A stretch of 64,000 nucleotides of DNA from Candidatus Jettenia sp. (GCA_021650895.1 CP091278.1:3253659-3317658), one strand, 5' to 3'. Shown: positions 18,338-31,232, counted from the stretch's first letter. Translations and numbers: made by a program. The notes: generated by a model not told the origin, from the sequence alone.

Positions 18338-18787
18338 TTATACTTTTTTTAAATCCACGGTGCAGTGTGCACACCGCGTTGCTTTAATGGGAATTGTAGA
18401 TAAACAATAAGGACAATCCTTTACCGTAGGCTCATCTGATGTTACTTCTTTCTTGCTCTTGATCCGATTGACTACCTTCACAAGCAAGAATACGACGAAA
18501 GCAATAATTAAGAAATTAATTACATCATTGATGAACGAACCATAGGCTACAATCGGAATTCCTTTGGCCTTTGCATCTGCAAAGGATGCAGGCATACCTT
18601 TTGATCGATCGAGTACATAAAACAGACTGCTAAAATCCACCCTGTTGAGGAGTAATCCGATTGGTGGCATAAGGATACCTTCGACAAGAGAGGTAACTAT
18701 TTTGCCAAAAGCTGCACCCATAATGAATGCGACAGCCAAATCAATTACATTGCCACGGGCAATAAACTCTCTGAATTCTTTCCACAT
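18338..18787 (-). CDS. mscL: Large-conductance mechanosensitive channel with C-terminal zinc ribbon
   Basis: Residues 1-110 match MscL: MWKEFREFIARGNVIDLAVAFIMGAAFGKIV forms the N-terminal amphipathic helix and TM1 gate, and YGSFINDVINFLIIAFVVFLLVKVVNR forms TM2. MscL is a homopentameric safety valve in the inner membrane that opens under hypo-osmotic stress. The usual C-terminal helical bundle is replaced or followed by a short zinc-ribbon, CPYC (residues about 124-127) and CAHC (about 139-142), inferred to bind zinc in the cytoplasm. Total length is 149 residues, close to normal MscL. It appears to be a single-gene unit. Confidence 0.92.
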   Translation of the reverse strand: MWKEFREFIARGNVIDLAVAFIMGAAFGKIVTSLVEGILMPPIGLLLNRVDFSSLFYVLDRSKGMPASFADAKAKGIPIVAYGSFINDVINFLIIAFVVFLLVKVVNRIKSKKEVTSDEPTVKDCPYCLSTIPIKATRCAHCTVDLKKV

Positions 18788-19355
18788 CTGATATTCCTCT
18801 TAAAGATATGAAGTGCTAACTGGCGCACGATGTTTTTCTATCAAATCAGAAATTGTTCTTAATGCAGTAGACTGAATCTTATATTTACTATAAGTAATGC
18901 AACATGCTTGCCAAAGAATTCTTGAGATGAAATTTGTCGTAATAAGAATGGGATTAATATATAAGTGCTTTATAAATAGTTTGTTATAATGATAGTATCA
19001 GACATATAAATATTTCCCATTCCTGAGATGAATCTTATTTTCGTATGCCCATGCATACACATGTATTGCCAATTCATTTTAAACAGTTGTCACATGGATA
19101 TATAAGTCCTGTTTTGTAAATTTATAAAAAAATACGATAAGTCGGTAATTGCATACATTTTATTGCAAACGGGTCTATAAGGATGAGATATGATGATGTT
19201 TCGGGGATTTGAAATAGAGAGAGTAGGTTGCTGCATGCCATCTTATAGTAATCAGCGATTGAAACCAGACAGCGTATGGCGGAGACGAAGTTTTGTAAAT
19301 CACATGCTCTCCGGTATAGTGGTCAATGTTTACCATGGAAACACTCACGGAGTCG
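18788..19355. other. AT-rich gap without recognisable features
   Basis: About 570 bp upstream of mscL; the first ~380 bp are AT rich with no repeat or gene I recognise. Short frames from 19175 onwards extend into repeat sequence and are not believed to be genes. Confidence 0.4.
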
Positions 19356-19437
19356 ATGTAGGGCGAGGCTTTAGCCTTGCCTCCTCCTGTCTGAACATGT
19401 AAGGGAGTAGCAACCCTAAAGGGTTGTCCTACGGAAT
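19356..19437. repeat. R2 repeat pair
   Basis: GTAGGGCGAGGCTTTAGCCT (19358) and CAACCCTAAAGGGTTGTCCTAC (about 19411-19432) flank a short spacer, the usual paired R2 arrangement. A GACGCAAAATCTTGCGTCTC hairpin follows at 19487-19506. Confidence 0.65.
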
Positions 19438-19549
19438 TGAAATTTCTCAACGTTAAACACAGAGATACACGATGTTGCAATTGTAGAGACGCAAAATCTT
19501 GCGTCTCTACCTTAGAAGTCATCCCAAAACCTCAATTTAGTATCTAGTA

Positions 19550-19729
19550 CACTGTCAACTTAATTTACTATAATAGACTCTCTCGTATGTGTCATTGCGA
19601 GGGGTATTTTCCCGAAGCAATCTCTTTTGAAATATCCAGGGGATTGCTTCGGACACTACCCTCGAAATGACACAGCCCCATGCAGTTGAACCGATACAAA
19701 CCATATTATCATGAATTATATTGACAGTG
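19550..19729. mobile_element. R3 MITE, copy 1 (TA target duplication)
   Basis: Ends CACTGTCAACTTAATT and AATTATATTGACAGTG are inverted, with TA on both sides, the signature of Tc1/mariner-IS630 type elements. The ~180-bp body contains the palindrome GTCATTGCGAGGG / CTACCCTCG..ATGACAC around GATTGCTTCGG. A second near-identical copy lies at 48819-48997. No transposase is encoded. Confidence 0.75.
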
Positions 19730-19797
19730 TACTAGAATCATTTGAGACATAGTAGGTATAAGGAGGGAATTTTTCATACTCTGTAAGCCGGTACCTG

Positions 19798-19895
19798 GGG
19801 TGGCACGGACAAACTTTGTTTGCCAGTGTTTTGTAATCCATATCCATGTACGCAGGTAAATAAGCACGGACAAACGCAGTTTGTCCGTGCCACCC
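19798..19895. repeat. Inverted repeat 'GGGTGGCACGGACAAACT'
   Basis: GGGTGGCACGGACAAACT (19798-19815) pairs with AGTTTGTCCGTGCCACCC (19878-19895), perfect over 18 bp with a 62-bp spacer. Confidence 0.65.
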
Positions 19896-20050
19896 GGTCT
19901 GGAGAGTTATCTAAAAACCTCACTGTTAGTATTTAGAATCGTTTGAAGATAGAGAGGTTCCCGTACAAAAATAGGTTTTGGGATAGCTTCTAATTTTCCT
20001 ACCCAATCCCGTAAGGATGTCATGATTATAGCAAAAGCAGAAAAAAGCCC

Positions 20051-20159
20051 TTCAACCCCGAAGGGGTGACATGGGATATCTGCGTTGAGATGTCATCTCT
20101 TCGGGATTTCATGGTAGGATATATTGTGTCCAGAATCATTTTACCCCTTCGGGGTTGAA
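20051..20159. repeat. Inverted repeat 'TTCAACCCCGAAGGGGT'
   Basis: TTCAACCCCGAAGGGGT (20051-20067) pairs with ACCCCTTCGGGGTTGAA (20143-20159). Each arm is itself palindromic. It lies just beyond the 3' end of the cusA-like gene and could act as its terminator. Confidence 0.6.
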
Positions 20160-20252
20160 TGCGGTATGTTCGGGTCTAATACAGAGGGTGCTATATTTCA
20201 GTATTGATCTGGGAGCATAGTTCTGGTGTCTGTACCGTAATGGAATGTAGTA

Positions 20253-23877
<3,625 letters not shown>

Positions 23878-23918
23878 ATCTATCCAAAAACATACCAAAT
23901 ACACCTGAATAGTCAAGT

Positions 23919-25454
23919 TCAATGCTCATGCACCGCTCCTGCCTTACCCAATTCGGCTTTGAGGATAAAGCTATTCTCTGCAGCATACTGCTGGCCCGGT
24001 GATATGCCATGCAATACCTCTATCCATTGTTCACCACTCCGGCCTAACTCTAATGGACGAAACTCAAACAGATTACCATATTTCGCAAAAACTCCGGGAT
24101 GGTCATAGAGCGATTGAATTGCATTTGTCGATACCGCTAAAGGTATGGTTACCTCCTCTTGTACAATTTCAACTGTCACGAAAAGGCCTGGCCGCCAATG
24201 TCCCTCTGTGTTCTGTATAACAACCCTTCCTGTGGCAGCTCGTGTTTGTTCCCCAACAAGGGATCCTAGATACGTAAGGGTACCCTTCGTTTTTAGACCT
24301 AACACGTCAGATTTTACCGTAACATCTTGCCCGACCCTCACCGCATTGAGATCCCTGGCGTATATGGTAACTTCGGCCCAGACTGTTGAAAGATCTGCAA
24401 GGACAAAGATGTCTGCATCGTCCTCGATTGCCTCGCCGACAGAGATATGCTTTTCAATAACCACGCCGTTAAACAGTGTGCGGATCTCATATCGGGAAAG
24501 ATTTTTTCCTGTTTTTTCCGGTATGTTTTCTAAATCAGCTTGTGAGAATCCTAGTATCAACAATTTTTGTGTAACCTCTTGCAGCTTTATTTCTGCCTCT
24601 GCCAGATTCTGCCTGCTTTCGAGGTATTCTTTTTCGGAAGAGATTTTCTGTTTCCAGAGACGTTCTTTTCGTTGAAAAGTTGCTTGTGTCAATTCCAATC
24701 GTTTCACGGAAGCCCGATATTCACTCTTGATCTCTGCTACTTCATGGCTGTCAAGGATGGCAATGACTTCGCCGTGCTTAACGGTGTCGCCGAGGTTTTT
24801 ATATACCTCCACTACCACGCCCGATACCCTTGGAACAACATGGATTACCTTGTCTGCATTCAGCTTGATTTCACCAGGAAATTCGAGTGTGGTTTTCATT
24901 TGAACGGGACCTGCAGTCTCAATAACAATCCCCAGGTCACGTATTACTTCAGGAGAAAGTTCTACCCTTCCTTCTCTTTGGGAATATTCCCACCGGTAAG
25001 TAGTATCTCTCCATTCCGCTATTACTGTGACGTCAAAGGAGTGTGGCTCTTCAATAATCTTATCACCACGAAGATACTCGCCTTCAGGTTGGAAATTAAT
25101 TACTTCTCTACGATCGCCAAGCCTCTGCAGCTCAATGGTTACTTTTACCTCATGAGGGTCAATCCTTTCTCCTTTATCATATGCATAGACCCTGAATTGA
25201 GGAGGAATACCTTGTTCGTAGATCATAACTTCAATTTGAAAATTTGCTTCTGATAATAATTTTCCTCCATGGGATCCCCTTGCTTCATCATCTTCCTCAT
25301 GTTGGTGTAATGCCGTATCTTCATGAGCATGTTCATGATTCTGCTCTGTTCCTGTTTTCTCCATACGGAGAATCACGAATGCGAGAATAATTCCTATGAG
25401 AATAAGTACACCGACCGCTAATATTTTTTTAAAACGAAGTATTGGATTTTTCAT
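23919..25454 (-). CDS. CzcB/CusB-type efflux RND periplasmic adaptor
   Basis: The 511-residue membrane-fusion protein has an N-terminal anchor helix (about 11-29), a His/Glu-rich metal-binding stretch (HEHAHEDTALHQHEEDDEARG, about 40-60), an extra N-terminal beta domain (about 65-165), then the lipoyl/hairpin core: VVPRVSGVVVEVYKNLGDTV, a helical hairpin (about 245-300) and the matching VVIEKHISVGEAI half-motif. It ends in AVHEH, a second possible metal site. It links the inner-membrane pump to an outer-membrane channel and probably hands over divalent metal. The gene precedes the permease, separated by the inserted four-helix-bundle cassette. Confidence 0.88.
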   Translation of the reverse strand: MKNPILRFKKILAVGVLILIGIILAFVILRMEKTGTEQNHEHAHEDTALHQHEEDDEARGSHGGKLLSEANFQIEVMIYEQGIPPQFRVYAYDKGERIDPHEVKVTIELQRLGDRREVINFQPEGEYLRGDKIIEEPHSFDVTVIAEWRDTTYRWEYSQREGRVELSPEVIRDLGIVIETAGPVQMKTTLEFPGEIKLNADKVIHVVPRVSGVVVEVYKNLGDTVKHGEVIAILDSHEVAEIKSEYRASVKRLELTQATFQRKERLWKQKISSEKEYLESRQNLAEAEIKLQEVTQKLLILGFSQADLENIPEKTGKNLSRYEIRTLFNGVVIEKHISVGEAIEDDADIFVLADLSTVWAEVTIYARDLNAVRVGQDVTVKSDVLGLKTKGTLTYLGSLVGEQTRAATGRVVIQNTEGHWRPGLFVTVEIVQEEVTIPLAVSTNAIQSLYDHPGVFAKYGNLFEFRPLELGRSGEQWIEVLHGISPGQQYAAENSFILKAELGKAGAVHEH

Positions 25455-25466
25455 AGTTTTATTTTG

Positions 25467-25665
25467 CTACCTTAATAGTCTTAATCCATTTGCGATAGCC
25501 AGCAATTCTCCCAACTCATTAATCAGAAGCTCGGGCACAAGGTCAATCCATCCAAAAATTGCCATGGGTAAGAGAATAATAAGTAAGAAAGGAAAAGATA
25601 ATATTCTGGTAGATATTCTTTACGGTCAACTGGCCGAGTTCAATAATATCAAGGAATCTTTGTCA
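25467..25665 (-). pseudogene. Remnant of a heavy-metal P1B-type ATPase C terminus
   Basis: On the minus strand, RFLDIIELGQLTVKNIYQNI is the hallmark region before TM7-8 of P1B ATPases (compare family 'IELGRKTxxIIxQN'). After one frame change near 25590 it continues LIILLPMAIFGWIDLV and ELLAIANGLRLLR before a stop at 25467, as ZntA/CadA-type proteins end. The first ~90% of the gene is absent; repeats begin at 25676. It lies 12 bp upstream of the czcB-like gene, so the metal locus once included a P-type pump. Recognition is by motif only. Confidence 0.6.
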
Positions 25666-25675
25666 GAATGCCATA

Positions 25676-25925
25676 AACACACCCCTAACCCCTCTCAAGA
25701 GGGAAGGAACACACCCCCAACCCCCTCTCAAGAGGGGAGTATAAAAGTCCCTTCTTGGGAGGGGATTGAGGGGTGAGTAAAAAGTCGTTGGGTTTTGCCT
25801 TTTAAAACCCAACCTAATGTAATGTTAAGGAATTTCAATTCCGTAGGGCAACCCTTTAGGGTTACCATCTCTCTCGTGTACATTCAGGCGGGGAAGCAAG
25901 GCTAAAGCCTTGCCCTACATTTTGA
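25676..25925. repeat. CCCCTAACCCCTCTC repeats and an R2 pair
   Basis: Tandem ACACCCCTAACCCCTCTCAA-type units at 25679-25735 face an inverted CTTGGGAGGGGATTGAGGGG at about 25756. An R2 pair, GTAGGGCAACCCTTTAGGG (25842) and CAAGGCTAAAGCCTTGCCCTAC (25898-25919), follows. No gene lies in 25926-26053. Confidence 0.65.
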
Positions 25926-26053
25926 TAAACAAATACTTTCTGGACAACCCCCCATCACCATCTTTGTTGTGACGATTAATACTCTATCAGGAAAGAACCA
26001 CAAAAATCAAGACTGGTTATCCATTCACTTTTAGAAGTAACAATAAAGATGCA

Positions 26054-28723
26054 TTATCTTTCTGTTATATCCCTGAATATACCACCAATTCTGATTGGCT
26101 TATTGCTTTCATCATACTCAAGATTACATGTCGTCTCAGAAATAAATCGCTCACCATTTTTCTTCTTACAATAGGAAACAAAATCTCTCCATACGCCTTC
26201 CTCTTTCAATCTCTTGATCAGTTCCTTTCGATCATTGGGGTTTACATAAACATCCTTTACCCGTATCCCAATAACTTCTTCAGGTGAATTATAACCCAGT
26301 ATTTCTGCCCCTGCCTGGTTGATCCAGGTAAATACTCCATCTTCTGCAGGCTCACACACGTATATCCCTTCTTTCAGGGAATTCAGTAATTGCTTGTGCT
26401 GTATTTCAGATTTTAATAATTCTTCCTCTAGTCTTTTTCGCTCACTAATATCCCTGAATATTCCGTCTATGCGGACCAGTTTTCCTTCCTCATTAACAAC
26501 AAGATTTGACGTCCGTTCCATGAAAAAGTATTCCCCGTCTTGCCTCCTGCATAACGATGTAAAACTCTTTAGTATTCCTTCCCTTGTCAGCTTCTTGATG
26601 ATTTCTTTCCGTTCATCAGGATTCGCATATATATCCTTTACCTTTGTTCCTATCGCTTGCTCTGAGGATGCATAGCCCAATATTTCTGCTCCTGCCTGAT
26701 TGATCCAGGTAAACACCCCGTCTTCTGTAGGTTCACACTGATAGATCCCTTCCTTTAAGGAATTCAGCAGTTGACGATGATGCCTCTCCGATTCCTGTAA
26801 CTCCTGCTCCAGCTTCTTCCGTTCTGTTATATCCCTGAATATCCCGTCTATCCGGATCGGATTTCCCTTCTCATCCATCACCACACTCGATGTCCTCTCC
26901 ATATGGAACCGTTCACCATTTTTCCTCTTGCAAAATGATGCAAATCCCTTCCAAACCCCTTCTTTCGAGAGCTTTTCTACCACCTTTTTCTGGTCATCCG
27001 GATTTACATAAACATCCTTTACCTTAAGTCCAATCACTTCTTCCGGAGATTTATAGCCAAGGATCTCTGCCCCTGCCTGATTAATCCAGGTAAATACCCC
27101 ATCCACCTCCGGCTCGGATTGATATACCCCTTCCTTCAGTGAATCAAATAATAACCGGTATCTCTTCTCTGACTCTATGACCTCCATCTCTGCCTTCTTC
27201 CTCTCAGAAATATCACGGAATACCCCATAAATAGCTGCCGGGTTGCCTTTCTCATCCCTCAGCATACTGCTCGTACGCTCTGCATAGAAACTCTCACCGC
27301 TTTTCCTCTTACACAGCGATACAAACTCTCTCCAGACCCCATCCTTCTCCAGTTTTCCACACAACCGATTCCGGTCTGCCGTATCTACATAGATATTTTT
27401 TACCCTCATTCCGATTACCTCTTCCGGAGTGCTGTATCCCAAGATCTCTGCCCCTGCCTTGTTGATAAACGTAAAGACTCCTTCCGCTCCTGGCTCTGAC
27501 TGATACACCCCTTCTTTAATCGAATTAAAGATCTCCCGGTATCTCTTCTCAGAAATGATGATCTCTTTTGTCTTCTCATCAAGGGATTTTGCCATAACAT
27601 TGAATGAACTTGCCAATTCACCCAGTTCATCTTCTCTCTGGATGTCTACCCGTTGTGCTAAATCTCCTGATGCCATTTTCTTGGTCACTTCGGTTAACTT
27701 AAGAATCGGCACGGAAAGTTTTTTCCCCACAAGGTATGCTACCATAACAAAGGGAAATGCAAGGATTAAGAGCACGGAGCTTACGATATAATTCAGATTA
27801 TAGGCTGGCCCATACCCTTCATCCCTATCGATTTCCGTGATAACACCCCAATGAAACTCTGGTAACCAGCGCCATACCCCCAGTACGGTTACCCCGCTGT
27901 AATCCTTATAGCCCTTTGCATCAAAGCCATTATTGCCTGAAATACACTGTTGTGCGCCTTCGGTTAATTTTCCTGTTTCCTGGTTAATCAGTTTCAATTC
28001 CAGGGCACATCGCTTTTTTACCAGCCCCATTTCTTTGAGGTGTCCTGCAAATCTTGATTCGGTAATCATGTATCCATCTTTATTAATAAGGTAGGTCTCC
28101 TCCGTCTGTCCTAAATTGAGGCTTAACATTAATTCGCTCAGTTTCAACACATCAATCCTTAGCGCAACAATACCAATGATATTTCCCTCCCTATCTTTCA
28201 GTGGTGATGAGACAAGCATGTTAGGCAGGCCAAGTTCTTTTTCTCCATACTCATTCATAAGGGGAATTTCAGATGGCACTACACTCGATACATAGGTCTT
28301 TCCTTGTACCGCTTCCTTGAAATAATCCATCTGTGAGACATCATTTCCCAACCCTTCTTCCGATGTAGCAATGGTCACGATTCCTTTATCATTGCTTACC
28401 AGTATCCCCTTATACCCATACTCATTCTTTACTACCTCAAGGTACTGAACGATATCATGATAGTCCTTATCCTCTTTCGTGATCTTTACACTTTTAGCCA
28501 TCAAAGGATTATTTGCTATCACACGGGTATTCAGTATTCTTTCCTGCATCCAATTGGTCACTAACTCTGCCTGTTTGTGTCCCATACCATCAAGGTCTCG
28601 TATCAGCACCTCCTGGAGATCTGCCTGTATCCGTGGATAGGCAATAATCTTTAACAAAACAAAGGGAAGTAGCGTAAACACAATGAGTAAAAGAATAAGC
28701 CGGGTTTTAATCGATATATACAT
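26054..28723 (-). CDS. dCache-HAMP sensor with four tandem PAS domains and no output domain
   Basis: The 889-residue protein has TM1 (about 8-28), a periplasmic dCache-like sensor (about 35-290, with GYKGILVSNDKGIVTIAT), TM2 (about 311-334), a HAMP domain (KKMASGDLAQRVDIQREDELGEL) and four consecutive PAS domains from about 392 to the end. Each PAS unit is ~126 residues, on EGVFTWINQAGAEILGY and RDITERKK, and they are strikingly alike, so the array grew by duplication. It stops at RDITER immediately after PAS4; no histidine kinase, GGDEF, methyl-accepting or other transmitter is present. It may be C-terminally truncated, or signal through a partner. It lies between two divergent metal-efflux loci. 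Confidence 0.85.
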   Translation of the reverse strand: MYISIKTRLILLLIVFTLLPFVLLKIIAYPRIQADLQEVLIRDLDGMGHKQAELVTNWMQERILNTRVIANNPLMAKSVKITKEDKDYHDIVQYLEVVKNEYGYKGILVSNDKGIVTIATSEEGLGNDVSQMDYFKEAVQGKTYVSSVVPSEIPLMNEYGEKELGLPNMLVSSPLKDREGNIIGIVALRIDVLKLSELMLSLNLGQTEETYLINKDGYMITESRFAGHLKEMGLVKKRCALELKLINQETGKLTEGAQQCISGNNGFDAKGYKDYSGVTVLGVWRWLPEFHWGVITEIDRDEGYGPAYNLNYIVSSVLLILAFPFVMVAYLVGKKLSVPILKLTEVTKKMASGDLAQRVDIQREDELGELASSFNVMAKSLDEKTKEIIISEKRYREIFNSIKEGVYQSEPGAEGVFTFINKAGAEILGYSTPEEVIGMRVKNIYVDTADRNRLCGKLEKDGVWREFVSLCKRKSGESFYAERTSSMLRDEKGNPAAIYGVFRDISERKKAEMEVIESEKRYRLLFDSLKEGVYQSEPEVDGVFTWINQAGAEILGYKSPEEVIGLKVKDVYVNPDDQKKVVEKLSKEGVWKGFASFCKRKNGERFHMERTSSVVMDEKGNPIRIDGIFRDITERKKLEQELQESERHHRQLLNSLKEGIYQCEPTEDGVFTWINQAGAEILGYASSEQAIGTKVKDIYANPDERKEIIKKLTREGILKSFTSLCRRQDGEYFFMERTSNLVVNEEGKLVRIDGIFRDISERKRLEEELLKSEIQHKQLLNSLKEGIYVCEPAEDGVFTWINQAGAEILGYNSPEEVIGIRVKDVYVNPNDRKELIKRLKEEGVWRDFVSYCKKKNGERFISETTCNLEYDESNKPIRIGGIFRDITER

Positions 28724-28899
28724 TTTAATATTTCTCCAGAATTACTTTCAAAATTATTCAATTTAGGGGCAACTAGTATATCGGTAAACAGATACTGAGT
28801 AAACCAAAATAATTTTCTCCTTGTTTTAAAGCAGGTCACTCATTATTATGATAAATTATAGGAGAGTATTAAAAATATTTGTCATGTAATTTATAGAGT

Positions 28900-29259
28900 A
28901 TGGGTAAAACTATTTTCCTGAAAAGGGCGTTACAAACTATTTTGGTGCTGTGGTTTTTTGTATGCATATTACCAGGAGATTGCTTATTGTTAGGTTGCGC
29001 AGAAAAACATGCATTTCATTGTACCGAAAATGAATCAGTTACTGTTACTCATAATGCTACCGACCCTTCTCTTCCGCAAGATAATTCACACTGCTCCGAT
29101 TGTTGTGTACTTTGTATCCATAATTTAGTTATGCATATGAACCAGAACTCTCCGTATACCTTAGCGGGTTCTTTTTACCGGTTCAAGGTGCCTCTTTTCA
29201 AGCAATCCAACACTATCTTCCAAAGTATTATCTATCATCCGCCGCGTTTAACCGTATAA
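28900..29259 (+). CDS. Small exported Cys/His-rich protein, upstream of metal efflux genes
   Basis: I do not recognise a named family. The 119-residue product has a basic start, a hydrophobic segment (about 10-30, TILVLWFFVCILPGDCLLL) that is a likely signal peptide or anchor, and a Cys/His cluster SHCSDCCVLCIHNLVMHMNQ (about 82-101). Small Cys/His-rich proteins of this shape often precede CusCBA/CzcCBA operons and bind metal in the periplasm. The TolC-type gene follows in the same direction, across an R1 insertion. Function as a metal sensor or chaperone is inference from position and composition. Confidence 0.6.
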   Translation: MGKTIFLKRALQTILVLWFFVCILPGDCLLLGCAEKHAFHCTENESVTVTHNATDPSLPQDNSHCSDCCVLCIHNLVMHMNQNSPYTLAGSFYRFKVPLFKQSNTIFQSIIYHPPRLTV

Positions 29260-29390
29260 TTCATCTTATAATACTTCATCACAGAAAAATCAAAATAGTA
29301 CTAAAATGTCCGATAAATCTGGGGCTAGACGGGCATTGACAGTCATAGACTTTTAATCCGTGCCAATCATGAAAAAACAGAATCAATGTA

Positions 29391-29830
29391 GGGCAAGGCT
29401 TTAGCCTCATATGCATGAAGCTAAAAATGTGGAAACGGTGGAGAATAACATAATCCCCCTTAATCCCCCTTTAGAAAACTTATCCTTACCCACAAGTTAG
29501 GTAGGGAGCGAAGGTAGAAGCAAGGTAAACCACGAAGTACACGAAGAAAGAAGAACGGAGAGACGCAAGATTTTGCGTCTTTACAATTGAGGTAGGGGTG
29601 TCAGTGTTTTCTCACTCACACTCACATCGCCTCAAGAAGGGATCGATCATAAAAAGAATTTATTGAGATGTGGAACTCTCTTATTCTTCGTGTACTTCGT
29701 GCTCTTTGTGGTATTTAAAGATGTGGGTAAGGATACGTTAAAAAAGGGGGGGGTTAGGGGGGATTAAAGAGGAATATGGACACACGTTTGGTAGCTTGAT
29801 GCATATGGGGCTTTAGCCTTACCCTGCTTA
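29391..29830. mobile_element. R1 MITE-like element inside an R2 repeat, exact 9-bp target duplication
   Basis: The element spans 29408-29810, from CATATGCATGAAGCTAA to TAGCTTGATGCATATGGGG. The duplication CTTTAGCCT is exact on both sides (29399-29407 and 29811-29819); joining the flanks rebuilds the R2 unit GTAGGGCAAGGCTTTAGCCT. The interior has the same nested arms as the copy at 2957, including CCTTACCCACAAGTTAGG and TTCTTCGTGTACTTCGTG. Confidence 0.8.
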
Positions 29831-29897
29831 TCTGAACGGAAATCTGTGGTGAGTTATTCCAGGTACTTAGTTTATTTACGATACGAAAGGCTTTATT

Positions 29898-31232
29898 ATG
29901 GATATCTATTTTCATTATCAGCCCATTTTTCAAAAAAACAAGACTGTAATTTGTATTGCGGGGATGTTCCTCTTTATCTGCCTACCCTGCTTTTGGTCAA
30001 CAGCCCTTGGAGGCGATCCCCCGAATAAAATTGAGGATAAGAATTCTAAACCAGTAAACAGAAAAATTTCACTCGGGGAGGCTATTGCCATTGCTATTGA
30101 AAAAAATCCACAATTGCAATCGGCAAGAGATCAGGTTGATGCTGCAACAGGTGCTTTACGGCAGTCAAAATTGTATCCGAATCCTGTCCTCGATCTTTTG
30201 GCTGAAGAAATCCCTACAAATGAAATTGGGCTAAATCAAAGTCAAAACCTTGTTGCTATAACCCAGCCAATTATTACCGGTGGTAAGAGAAGACTTGGAA
30301 TACAGGTGAGTGAGCAGTTAAAAGAAAGAGATACCTTTGAGCGGGATACTGTTTTGTTACAAGTCATGGCTGATACAAAGAAGGCATTTTACAGGGCTAT
30401 TGCAGATCAGGAAGGACTTTCCATAGCAAAGGAAACGGAAAAAATTGCAAAACAAATTTACGAGAGTGAGAAAGTAAGGTTTGAAGCAGGCGAGGTTCCC
30501 GCAACGAATGTCCTCAGGGGGGAAGTAGAATTATCAAAAGCACGGAACCTTGTTTTTATAGCAGAGGGAAATCTGCAAAATTCAATAAAGGAATTACTGA
30601 CAGTAATGGGTATTCCGGAGGAAACCCTTGCCGGTGCGTCGGGAAGGCTTTCTACAAAACCTGCAGAGTTGTCCCTTCAGGATCTTGAGTCCAGGATGAG
30701 GAATAATCAACCATTCCTTAAGGCATCAAAGAAGAATATGGAAATAGCGGAAACTCAGCTTACGTTAGAGAAGCGGCAAATTATACCTGATATTCTTGTA
30801 TCCGCTGGTTATAAGCGGCTTAGTCGTGAAGAACTGGATACCGTCCAGCTCGGTATTGAGATACCCGTTCCACTTTTTAATCGTAATCAGGGCAACATAC
30901 AGAGGGGCAAGGCTCTCTCAAAAAAGGCTAAACATGATAATCAATCCGTTTACCATGACTTGCTCTCTCAGCTAAAAAGGAATTTTAACTCATACAATGT
31001 AGAGAAGAGACGTGTTCTTGAATACAGAGATAACATCCTGCCCAAGGCAGAAGAGTCACTTATGTTAATTACAAGGGGATATAAAGAGGGTGAATTTGAC
31101 TATATGGATCTTCTGGATGCCCAAAGAACCTGGGCTGATACGAGGATTTCATACATAGAATCCTTAAAAAATTTAAATCTGTTAATTGCAGACATTGAAA
31201 GGCTGGCAGTGACTAAAATAGGGAAACAATAA
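29898..31232 (+). CDS. TolC/CzcC-family outer membrane efflux protein
   Basis: The 444-residue protein has an N-terminal export signal (about 20-36, MFLFICLPCFWSTALGG) and the two repeated outer-membrane-efflux domains of TolC proteins: SLGEAIAIAIEKNPQLQSA (about 60) and the SRIR-like second half with QLGIEIPVPLFNRNQGNI, the CzcC/CusC hallmark. It forms a trimeric channel-tunnel in the outer membrane and periplasm. It is the first gene of a C-B-A ordered efflux operon with the adaptor at 31516 and the pump at 32856. A Lys/Ala-rich coiled-coil section (about 330-400) matches the tunnel helices. Confidence 0.9.
   Translation: MDIYFHYQPIFQKNKTVICIAGMFLFICLPCFWSTALGGDPPNKIEDKNSKPVNRKISLGEAIAIAIEKNPQLQSARDQVDAATGALRQSKLYPNPVLDLLAEEIPTNEIGLNQSQNLVAITQPIITGGKRRLGIQVSEQLKERDTFERDTVLLQVMADTKKAFYRAIADQEGLSIAKETEKIAKQIYESEKVRFEAGEVPATNVLRGEVELSKARNLVFIAEGNLQNSIKELLTVMGIPEETLAGASGRLSTKPAELSLQDLESRMRNNQPFLKASKKNMEIAETQLTLEKRQIIPDILVSAGYKRLSREELDTVQLGIEIPVPLFNRNQGNIQRGKALSKKAKHDNQSVYHDLLSQLKRNFNSYNVEKRRVLEYRDNILPKAEESLMLITRGYKEGEFDYMDLLDAQRTWADTRISYIESLKNLNLLIADIERLAVTKIGKQ

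Noticed and set aside
19175-19522. 115-codon minus-strand frame
   Set aside because: Covers R2 and the GACGCAAAATC hairpin; no family similarity.
25679-25770. CRISPR-like array of CCCCTAACCCCTCTC units
   Set aside because: Only two or three units, no unique spacers, and the same motif occurs at other repeat sites.
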